A stretch of 5,027 nt of DNA, taken from Bifidobacterium breve (GTDB taxonomy: Bacteria; Actinomycetota; Acidimicrobiia; Acidimicrobiales; Ilumatobacteraceae). How positions within the stretch are numbered: the stretch's first letter is position 1; the number at the start of each line of letters is the position of its first letter. Positions 1 to 5,027 of the stretch are shown in pieces. The DNA is taken from positions 1-5,027 of the forward strand of contig CALPPK020000139.1 of NCBI GenBank assembly GCA_943325435.2. The letters run 5' to 3'. The notes below the pieces were generated by a model, which was not told the DNA's origin, made no database searches, and saw only the letters and a program-made list of their open reading frames with translations. The position numbers and the translations under genes were made by a program.

Positions 1-188
1 CCCTTTGGTTCATGTTCAAGACCAGTCGCGAGACGCCGTAACAGCCAGGTGGCTGTTGGACCAAGGACGGGGAGCCAAAACATTTCGACATATGGATCGC
101 CGATTGAATAGCCATCCGCCTCAATGATGGGGTCGAGCCATGGGCGGACCTCGAGTTGGCCGTTTGTCTGCAATGTAGATGGTTTCAT
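1..188 (-). CDS. Conserved hypothetical protein, N-terminal part (3' end outside window)
   Basis: This open frame starts at an ATG (complement of 186-188) and runs uninterrupted for 62 codons to the left edge, so only the N-terminus is visible. The protein begins MKPSTLQTNG. Residues 33-52 read YVEMFWLPVLGPTATWLLRR, a patterned hydrophobic/aromatic block followed by basic residues. It looks more like an amphipathic or DNA-binding-type helical region than a signal peptide, and no membrane segment is clear. I have a weak recollection of similar WLPxLGPT-WLLRRL blocks near the N-termini of conserved actinobacterial proteins of unknown function, but I cannot name a family. The start is supported by a GAGGA ribosome-binding site just upstream. 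The gene is divergent from the sir2-led operon and shares its 59-bp intergenic region. It is too short to assign a function. Confidence is for the presence of a coding region. Confidence 0.72.
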   Translation of the reverse strand, partial: MKPSTLQTNGQLEVRPWLDPIIEADGYSIGDPYVEMFWLPVLGPTATWLLRRLATGLEHEPK

Positions 189-247
189 GATTCCTCAAAT
201 TCGTGTTGGTACTTCTCTATGTGTGCGCATCAGGCAGAATAAGGACA
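189..247. promoter_or_regulatory. Divergent intergenic region with the likely promoters of both transcription units
   Basis: These 59 bp separate the leftward hypothetical gene from the rightward sir2-led operon and are the only non-coding stretch above 18 bp in the window, so promoters for both directions should lie here or just inside the genes. Candidate -10 elements are CAGAAT at 235-240 on the plus strand and TATTCT (complement of 236-241) on the minus strand. These overlap, which would make the two promoters compete. Neither has a convincing -35 partner at 16-18 bp; the TTGGTA at 206-211 is too far from 235. AAGGA at 241-245 lies only 2 nt before the GTG at 248. No clear operator palindrome was seen. 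The region call is inferred from gene arrangement; the individual -10 boxes are weak. Confidence 0.45.
192..196 (-). promoter_or_regulatory. Ribosome-binding site of the leftward gene
   Basis: On the minus strand the sequence reads TTTGAGGAATCATG. GAGGA is a good Shine-Dalgarno core lying 3 nt before the ATG at 188. The spacing is slightly short but acceptable. It supports the chosen start of the partial minus-strand gene. Confidence 0.6.
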
Positions 248-1033
248 GTGAAAGACGAACAAATTTCTTTGGCGGAACTCGAACAGGTTTCGCAATGGCT
301 AAAAGATGCGGAACGAATCGTGGTTTTTACCGGGGCCGGAATCTCCACCGATTCGGGAATCCCAGATTTTCGAGGTCCGAACGGCCTGTGGACACGGAAT
401 CCTTTGGCGGAAAAGACGTCAACGTTGAGTTACTACCTCAATGACCCTGAAGTGCGCAAAGTTGCTTGGGAAGGTCGTGTGCGAAACTTCAACGGCACCG
501 CACAACCAAATGATGGTCACCGTGCACTCGTTCATATGCAACGTGCTGGAAAATTGTCAGCAGTGATTACACAGAATGTTGACGGGCTGCATCAAGACTC
601 GGGTATTGAGCCGGTCAATGTTGTGGAGGTGCACGGCACAATTAAGTTTGGTCGTTGTTGGGATTGTAAAGACCGCCGACCAATGAAGTATTTCATCGAA
701 CGCGTTATCGCTGGCGAGGAAGACCCACATTGTGAACTGTGTGGTGGCGTGGTGAAGAGCGATGCGATTCTGTTCGAACAAGCCCTCGTGCCAGAAGTGA
801 TTGACAGGGCTTTCGACGAGGCTGGGCGGTGTGACGTACTGCTAGCGGTGGGTTCTACATTGGCTGTTGGTCCGGCAAATCAAGTGGTGCCCCGGGCCAA
901 GGCCGCAGGCGCGAAGGTGGTCATTGTGAACGGCGATACGACCCATATGGACGGCTATGCGCATGTGCTGTTGCGTGGCAGCATTAGCCCCATTTTGCAG
1001 GCCCTGGTGGCTAGTGCTGGATTCCTGACTTAG
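248..1033 (+). CDS. Sir2-family NAD-dependent protein deacylase (sirtuin)
   Basis: Predicted cytoplasmic sirtuin of 261 aa that removes acyl groups from protein lysines using NAD+, giving nicotinamide and O-acyl-ADP-ribose. Known bacterial targets include acyl-CoA synthetases. Numbered from GTG 248, the Rossmann-fold NAD motif GAGIST is at 29-34, with GIPDFRG at 37-43. TQNVDGLH is at 108-115, and the general-base His129 lies in VEVHGT. A zinc ribbon has Cys137/Cys140 and Cys162/Cys165 (CxxC-X21-CxxC). GST is at 202-204 and VNGD at 227-230. All catalytic and zinc residues are present and the length is normal for bacterial members. The frame is open from GTG 203, but GTG/TTG codons at 203, 206 and 221 lack any Shine-Dalgarno; GTG 248 has AAGGA very close by and gives a family-typical N-terminus. 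At the place where CobB-like class III enzymes carry YxxR, this protein has Trp74-x-x-Arg77, so acyl preference is uncertain. It is the first gene of the rightward operon. Confidence 0.93.
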   Translation: MKDEQISLAELEQVSQWLKDAERIVVFTGAGISTDSGIPDFRGPNGLWTRNPLAEKTSTLSYYLNDPEVRKVAWEGRVRNFNGTAQPNDGHRALVHMQRAGKLSAVITQNVDGLHQDSGIEPVNVVEVHGTIKFGRCWDCKDRRPMKYFIERVIAGEEDPHCELCGGVVKSDAILFEQALVPEVIDRAFDEAGRCDVLLAVGSTLAVGPANQVVPRAKAAGAKVVIVNGDTTHMDGYAHVLLRGSISPILQALVASAGFLT

Positions 1034-1037
1034 TCGG

Positions 1038-1042
1038 TAGGG
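1038..1042 (+). promoter_or_regulatory. Ribosome-binding site of the rhodanese-MoeB gene
   Basis: TAGGG lies in the 18-bp gap after the sirtuin stop codon and 9 nt before the ATG at 1052. It is a moderate Shine-Dalgarno match at acceptable spacing and supports that start. Confidence 0.5.
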
Positions 1043-1051
1043 TTTTGGGTC

Positions 1052-2218
1052 ATGGCAACCTTTCGTGACCTCTTGGCTAACGCCAAATCCCAAATCGTCG
1101 AAATAGACACAGCAGCTGCCGAAGCGCGTATTCAGGCCGGCAACGTCTTTGTCCTTGACGTTCGTGAACCAGACGAATACGACGAAGGTGCACTTGAAAA
1201 TGCGGTTCACATTCCTCGTGGACATCTTGAAGCCCAAATTGAAGCACGGGCACTTGATCGTGATCAGACAGTTGTTGTGTATTGCGCAGGGGGAGTGCGC
1301 AGCGCATTCGCTGCTCGCACATTGCAGGAACTTGGGTACAGCGATGTGTTGTCAATGGCCGGTGGTTTTGGCAAATGGAAAGACGAAGGCCGCGCCTGGC
1401 GCCAGCCAGTCACGTTGACTGCTGATCAGCGCAATCGTTATCAACGTCATTTGTTGTTGCCTGAAGTGGGCATTGAAGGCCAGGCAAAACTGTTGGGTGC
1501 AAAAGTATTGATGCTTGGTGCTGGTGGCCTCGGCTCACCTGCCGCGTTGTACTTGGCAGCAGCAGGAATTGGAACGCTTGGCATTGTTGATATGGACGAT
1601 GTTGACACATCGAACTTGCAGCGCCAGATTTTGCACAATATGGATCGCATTGGTCAGCGCAAAGTTGATTCAGCTCGTCAAACAATTGAGAAACTGAATC
1701 CAGATGTCACTGTCAAGACCTATGACGTTCGTTTGACTGCAGAAAACATCATTGAAATCATGAGCGAATACGACATCGTTGTTGATGGAGCAGACAATTT
1801 CCCCAGCCGATATCTGTTGAACGATGCCAGCGTGAAACTGGGAATTCCAGTTGTCCACGGAAGTATCTTTCGCTTTGAAGGAATGGTGTCGGTGTTTCAC
1901 CCATTGCGTGGGCCGACATATCGCGACATGGTTCCAGAACCGCCTCCGGCCGAATTCGCACCGTCGTGTGCAGAAGCTGGTGTTCTTGGCGTATTGCCCG
2001 GAATTATTGGATCCATTCAGGCGCTTGAAACAATCAAGGTCCTCCTTGACCTTGGCGAACCACTCATTGGACGCATTCTCACAATCGACACCACAGAGAT
2101 GTCGTTCCATGTTTTCAAGCTTCGTGCCGACCCACAGAACCAAGTTGTCTGGGAAAATCGTGATCGCATTGAAGTGCGAGACCTTGATGGTCTCTGTGCC
2201 CCTTGGCTAAGCCACTAG
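1052..2218 (+). CDS. moeB: Rhodanese-MoeB/ThiF fusion: sulfur-carrier adenylyltransferase/sulfurtransferase, MoeZ-like with reversed domain order
   Basis: This 388-aa cytoplasmic enzyme is predicted to adenylate the C-terminal Gly-Gly of a small sulfur carrier (MoaD, ThiS or CysO type) and supply sulfur to make the thiocarboxylate. The N-terminal rhodanese domain (about 18-118) has DVREPDEY at 36-43 and the active loop CAGGVRS at 78-84, with Cys78 the persulfide carrier. The E1-like adenylyltransferase domain (about 124-360) opens with RYQRHLLLPEVG. It has GAGGLGSP at 156-163, Asp180, SNLQRQ at 187-192 with Arg191, Lys204, VDGADNF at 244-250, and SCAEAGVLG at 305-313 with candidate catalytic Cys306. 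In MoeZ/MOCS3 proteins the rhodanese domain is C-terminal; here it comes first. The four zinc cysteines of E. coli MoeB are absent (TYRD at 289-292 replaces CxxC, and no CxxC follows the domain), as I recall for mycobacterial MoeZ. No carrier-protein gene is in the window, so the pathway served (molybdopterin, thiamin, cysteine or tRNA thiolation) is open. The moeB symbol follows general usage for this architecture. Confidence 0.9.
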   Translation: MATFRDLLANAKSQIVEIDTAAAEARIQAGNVFVLDVREPDEYDEGALENAVHIPRGHLEAQIEARALDRDQTVVVYCAGGVRSAFAARTLQELGYSDVLSMAGGFGKWKDEGRAWRQPVTLTADQRNRYQRHLLLPEVGIEGQAKLLGAKVLMLGAGGLGSPAALYLAAAGIGTLGIVDMDDVDTSNLQRQILHNMDRIGQRKVDSARQTIEKLNPDVTVKTYDVRLTAENIIEIMSEYDIVVDGADNFPSRYLLNDASVKLGIPVVHGSIFRFEGMVSVFHPLRGPTYRDMVPEPPPAEFAPSCAEAGVLGVLPGIIGSIQALETIKVLLDLGEPLIGRILTIDTTEMSFHVFKLRADPQNQVVWENRDRIEVRDLDGLCAPWLSH

Positions 2219-2228
2219 CGTTTACTGA

Positions 2229-3377
2229 ATGACAGCACGCATCGTTATTGTCGGTGCCGGATTTTCCGGTGCTGTTATTGCACGTGAACTAGCAGAAGCC
2301 GGCATTGCTACTTGGGTAGTTGATGGGCGTTCACACGTGGCAGGAAACGCGCATACGGAACGTCGCGATAATGGCGTCATGGTTCATGTGTATGGCCCGC
2401 ATATTTTTCATACGGCCGACAAACATGTGTGGGACTACATCAACAAGTACGGCGACATGATGCCGTACAACCACCGCGTTAAGGCAACGTCTGGCGGACT
2501 TGTGTATTCCTTGCCAGTGAACTTGCACACGATTAACCAGTTTTTTAATACCACCATGTCGCCGACTGAAGCTGAGGCGTTCATTTCTGAGCGTGCCGAT
2601 TCAAGTATTGGCACTCCTGTCAGTTTTGAAGATCAGGCTCTGAAATTTGTTGGCAAAGATCTGTACGAGGCCTTCTTCAAGGGGTACACCCAGAAGCAAT
2701 GGGGCGTATCGCCAACAGAGTTGCCGGCATCAATTTTGGCTCGGCTGCCAGTGAGATTTTCCTACGAAGACAGCTATTTCAATCACCCATATCAAGCGAT
2801 CCCTCGTGATGGTTACACACCAATAGTGGAAGCAATTCTTGATCATCCGCTAATTGAAGTAACACTTGGTCGCACTGTTTCTCCGGAAGAGCTTGAAGAC
2901 GCGGAACATGTGTTTTGGTCCGGCCCCATTGATGAATACTTCTCAGGCCGGTTTGGAAAACTTGGTTATCGCACACTTGATTTTGTTGAGACAGAAGAAA
3001 TCGGCGATGTCCAGGGATGCCCTGTAATGAACTATTGCGATGTTGATGTTCCGTACACACGCATTACCGAACATAAACATTTTGCACCGTGGGAAACTCA
3101 CGAGGGCAGCACGATTTACACCGAATACAGTCGCCTTGCGCAAGATGGGGACATTGCGTATTACCCCATTCGCCAAGTGAAAGAAAAAGAGCAGTTGGTG
3201 CAATACATCGAAGCGGCAAACGGGGCGACTGGTGTGACATTTGTCGGCCGCCTCGGCACCTACCGGTATCTCGACATGGACGTCACCATCAAGGAGGCCC
3301 TCGAGGTGGCAAGTTTTTACCTTTCAAATAGGCGGGAAAATCGCCCAATGCCACCGTTCGTGGTCAATCCTCTGTGA
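2229..3377 (+). CDS. glf: UDP-galactopyranose mutase
   Basis: This 382-aa FAD enzyme interconverts UDP-galactopyranose and UDP-galactofuranose in the cytoplasm, supplying the donor for galactan synthesis. The N-terminal dinucleotide-binding motif is GAGFSGAV at 9-16, followed by VDGRSHVAGN at 31-40, where Asp32 takes the place of the usual ribose-binding acidic residue. Family signatures follow in order: YGPHIFHT at 55-62, KGYTQKQWG at 151-159 (Trp158), RLPVR at 172-176, MNYCDVDVPYTRITEHKHF at 267-285 (Arg278), YYPI at 311-314, and GRLGTYRYLDMD at 340-351 near the flavin and substrate. Length agrees with bacterial members (about 370-400 aa), and no key motif is missing. The ATG is 10 bp after the preceding stop. 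Its upstream sequence, GCGTTTACTGA, has no good Shine-Dalgarno, so translation may depend on coupling to the upstream gene. The next gene is a galactofuranosyltransferase, which supports the assignment. Confidence 0.96.
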   Translation: MTARIVIVGAGFSGAVIARELAEAGIATWVVDGRSHVAGNAHTERRDNGVMVHVYGPHIFHTADKHVWDYINKYGDMMPYNHRVKATSGGLVYSLPVNLHTINQFFNTTMSPTEAEAFISERADSSIGTPVSFEDQALKFVGKDLYEAFFKGYTQKQWGVSPTELPASILARLPVRFSYEDSYFNHPYQAIPRDGYTPIVEAILDHPLIEVTLGRTVSPEELEDAEHVFWSGPIDEYFSGRFGKLGYRTLDFVETEEIGDVQGCPVMNYCDVDVPYTRITEHKHFAPWETHEGSTIYTEYSRLAQDGDIAYYPIRQVKEKEQLVQYIEAANGATGVTFVGRLGTYRYLDMDVTIKEALEVASFYLSNRRENRPMPPFVVNPL

Positions 3378-3387
3378 AACTAGACGG

Positions 3388-5027
3388 GTGACATCCCACC
3401 TCCTCGCCCGAATTCAGATTCCGGCGCCGGGGTTCTCCGAGCCCACTTTGTATGTGCGGCACCAACATGGCGTCATTGGTGAGGCAGGACTATCTCTGCC
3501 AAAAGGCGGACGGGCAACCTTTGATACTGCATTTGGCGCGTTTGCCTCTGGTCGGTGGAGTCGGCTGACAAACATCTCTGACATTGGTGTCTCGATGGAT
3601 GTGTCTGGCCACTGTTTGGTTGAACTTATTGCCTATGCCAACTCAACAGAATCAGTGATTGCTTCATCTGATGAAACCACCACTTTGGAATGCTCTGATA
3701 TTCGGGCTTTGGCAGCTGAATCGTTTTACGTTGCAGTTACTGCGCTCGATGATGGAGTTGTAGTTCGGTCTGGGACATGGACAACGTCGCAAGAACCAGA
3801 ACGCGAAGTGCGTCTTGGAGTGTCGATCACAACGTTTAATCGCCAAGAGTATGTTCTGAAGACAATTGAACGACTGATAGAGCTTGAATCATCAGAGCCA
3901 TCCGTCAATGGACGTCTTCATGTTCTTGTCGTAGACAATGCGCGCAACCTCGACCCTCACCTTCCTGCAGGGGCTCCAGTACATGTAGTACCAAATCCGA
4001 ACCTGGGTGGAGCTGGCGGCTTTGCACGTGGGCTAATAGCTTTCCGTGAAGAGGGATGGAGCACGCACGTTGTCTTTATGGACGACGACATCTCACTCGA
4101 GCCCGAATCAATCGTTCGTACAATTTCATTGTTCTCTTATGCCAAAGATGCAGACATGTGTATCCATGGCGCGATGATCAGTGAAGAATTGCCGTGGATG
4201 CAATTCGAAGCTGGATCTGCATATGAATTCCGTGCGGTGTATCCATTGCGCGCACTTGGTCGCGGCATTGACCTGCGTAGTCGGTACGAAGTGGTACGCG
4301 ATCATCTCGAACCAGAGATTGATTATTCCGCATGGTGGTTTACGGCTTTCCCCATGCACATAGCGCCTCAAAATCCACTTCCTGTCTTTGTTCGCGGTGA
4401 TGATGTGGCATTTGGGCTTATGCATACCGGCAGGCACACAGTGACGTTGAATGGCATTGCAGTGTGGCATGCAGACTTTGCCCTGAAGAACAATCCGGTG
4501 TCGCTTTACTACGAAGTACGCAACTTTGCTCTCATTGATACTTTGGTATTTGATAACCATAAGTGGCATCACCTTGCATGGCGTTTCTTGGGCTTTGGTT
4601 TCCGTAATGCCTATTCACACCGATATCTGAGCGCTGAATACATGATTAACGGAATGAAAGATTTCCTTGCTGGGCCAGCTGAATGGATGAAGATTGATCA
4701 TTCCGCAAAACATGAAGAAGTGCGACATGTTGCCGAAGAAAAAGCTGTGCCATTAACTCCAGAGCTTCTCAGTCTTGGCTTTACAGCACCGCGCCCGAAG
4801 ATCATTCGCCTCGGGGGATTTTTGTTATCTCCATTAACTGGCGCTGGCCGGTGGGTTCCAAAATTTTTGCGTTCTAACGAAATTGGTGTTGCGCAGATTG
4901 ATGTTCGCGCCGTGGGCCTTGCAATTCGTCATAGTAAAATTCTGTATCGCCACCCACGTTTTGATGAGGGTTTCATTTGTGAACGTGACTACAAACGATT
5001 TATAGCAATCCAACGTGATGTGTTCCG
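3388..5027 (+). CDS. glfT2: GlfT2-like galactofuranosyltransferase (GT2 family), 3' end outside window
   Basis: The frame is open for 546 codons to the right edge with no stop, so the C-terminus is missing; M. tuberculosis GlfT2 is 637 aa. The enzyme is predicted to extend a lipid-linked galactan at the inner face of the membrane from UDP-galactofuranose. Residues 1 to about 135 match the GlfT2 N-terminal beta-sandwich: it starts SHLLARIQIPAPG and ends SGTWTTS. The GT-A domain starts at VSITTFNR (145-152), with PNLGGAGGFARG at 204-215 and the metal-binding triad in MDDDI (Asp232-234). WW at 316-317, GDD at 337-339 with Asp338/Asp339, and WHADF at 360-364 with His361 correspond to the catalytic and acceptor residues of GlfT2. 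The helical C-terminal part follows, including MKDFLAGPAEW at 423-433. GTG 3388 is preferred because the N-terminus aligns with GlfT2 and it lies 10 bp after glf; its ribosome-binding site is weak. This is a polymerase rather than GlfT1-type initiator by domain content, but chain length and linkage pattern cannot be read from sequence. Confidence 0.9.
   Translation, partial: MTSHLLARIQIPAPGFSEPTLYVRHQHGVIGEAGLSLPKGGRATFDTAFGAFASGRWSRLTNISDIGVSMDVSGHCLVELIAYANSTESVIASSDETTTLECSDIRALAAESFYVAVTALDDGVVVRSGTWTTSQEPEREVRLGVSITTFNRQEYVLKTIERLIELESSEPSVNGRLHVLVVDNARNLDPHLPAGAPVHVVPNPNLGGAGGFARGLIAFREEGWSTHVVFMDDDISLEPESIVRTISLFSYAKDADMCIHGAMISEELPWMQFEAGSAYEFRAVYPLRALGRGIDLRSRYEVVRDHLEPEIDYSAWWFTAFPMHIAPQNPLPVFVRGDDVAFGLMHTGRHTVTLNGIAVWHADFALKNNPVSLYYEVRNFALIDTLVFDNHKWHHLAWRFLGFGFRNAYSHRYLSAEYMINGMKDFLAGPAEWMKIDHSAKHEEVRHVAEEKAVPLTPELLSLGFTAPRPKIIRLGGFLLSPLTGAGRWVPKFLRSNEIGVAQIDVRAVGLAIRHSKILYRHPRFDEGFICERDYKRFIAIQRDVF

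Larger units (their letters stand above)
248..5027 (+). other. Probable four-gene operon: sirtuin, rhodanese-MoeB, glf, glfT2-like
   Basis: Four consecutive same-strand genes are separated by 18, 10 and 10 bp, with no hairpin-plus-T-run between them and no room for independent intergenic promoters. The glf and glfT2-like pair is a known functional unit in actinobacteria. Weak or absent Shine-Dalgarno sites ahead of glf and glfT2 suggest translational coupling. The operon may continue past the right edge. Internal promoters inside coding sequence cannot be excluded. Confidence 0.65.

Noticed and set aside
124..444. Plus-strand 106-codon open frame overlapping the start of the sirtuin gene
   Set aside because: It is in a different frame from the clearly homologous sirtuin, has arginine/glycine-rich low-quality composition and no recognisable motif; it also overlaps the minus-strand gene start.
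1034..1051. Possible terminator or promoter between the sirtuin and rhodanese-MoeB genes
   Set aside because: The 18-bp gap has no inverted repeat, and its only T run is four bases; it contains just a moderate ribosome-binding site.
842..1237. Minus-strand 131-codon open frame spanning the sirtuin/rhodanese junction
   Set aside because: It is antisense to two conserved genes and shows no family resemblance or ribosome-binding support.
1670..2143. Minus-strand 157-codon open frame antisense to the adenylyltransferase
   Set aside because: It lies entirely opposite a well-supported conserved gene, with no plausible domain and Cys/His/Asn-rich composition typical of an antisense shadow.
248..2218. 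SirTM-type mono-ADP-ribosylation operon (sirtuin with macrodomain, GcvH-L and lipoate ligase)
   Set aside because: The sirtuin keeps a standard catalytic Asn-Asp and His motif set, and the neighbour is a rhodanese-MoeB protein. No macrodomain, GcvH-like or LplA gene is present.
3391..3450. GC-rich start of the glfT2-like gene as a sign of a regulatory hairpin or recombination junction
   Set aside because: The short GGCGCC-type symmetry falls within codons whose protein (LLARIQIPAPG) matches the GlfT2 N-terminus, so ordinary coding explains it.
4126..4572. Minus-strand 148-codon open frame antisense to the glfT2-like gene
   Set aside because: The plus-strand frame carries the catalytic GT2 motifs through this whole stretch, so the antisense frame is a shadow.
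1..5027. CRISPR array, tRNA/rRNA gene, insertion sequence or attachment-site repeats
   Set aside because: Reading both strands I saw no spaced direct repeats, no tRNA-like T-loop/CCA pattern, no transposase motif and no flanking inverted repeats; nearly all of the window is coding.

Overview
The window looks like chromosomal DNA of an actinobacterium (Actinomycetota) of medium GC content, roughly half G+C by eye. The main evidence is the last gene, which closely resembles the mycobacterial/corynebacterial galactan polymerase GlfT2 and directly follows a UDP-galactopyranose mutase gene. GTG starts and a MoeZ-like adenylyltransferase without zinc cysteines fit the same phylum. The moderate GC and tight gene packing would suit an aquatic lineage such as Acidimicrobiia or related freshwater groups, but that placement is a guess.

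Layout: positions 1-188 hold the 5' end of a minus-strand gene of unknown function that leaves the window on the left. A 59-bp divergent intergenic region (189-247) follows. Four plus-strand genes then run to the right edge with gaps of only 18, 10 and 10 bp: a Sir2-family NAD-dependent protein deacylase (248-1033), a rhodanese-MoeB/ThiF fusion (1052-2218), UDP-galactopyranose mutase glf (2229-3377), and a GlfT2-like galactofuranosyltransferase (3388 to beyond 5027, 3' end missing). There is no plus-strand gap over 18 bp and no terminator-like hairpin between these genes, so they are probably co-transcribed from the 189-247 region.

Function: glf and the glfT2-like gene form a clear pathway pair. 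Glf makes UDP-galactofuranose, and the GT2 enzyme polymerises it into a cell-envelope galactan. The two upstream genes act elsewhere: lysine deacylation, and sulfur-carrier activation with sulfur transfer for molybdopterin, thiamin, cysteine or tRNA thiolation. No biochemical link to galactan synthesis is evident, so the four-gene arrangement may be plain gene packing. The most notable points are the swapped domain order (rhodanese first) in the MoeZ-like protein, its loss of both zinc-binding cysteine pairs, a Trp where class III sirtuins have the acyl-selecting Tyr, and the sirtuin/sulfurtransferase/galactan neighbourhood itself. I found no RNA genes, mobile elements, CRISPR arrays or obvious repeats, and no clearly new system.
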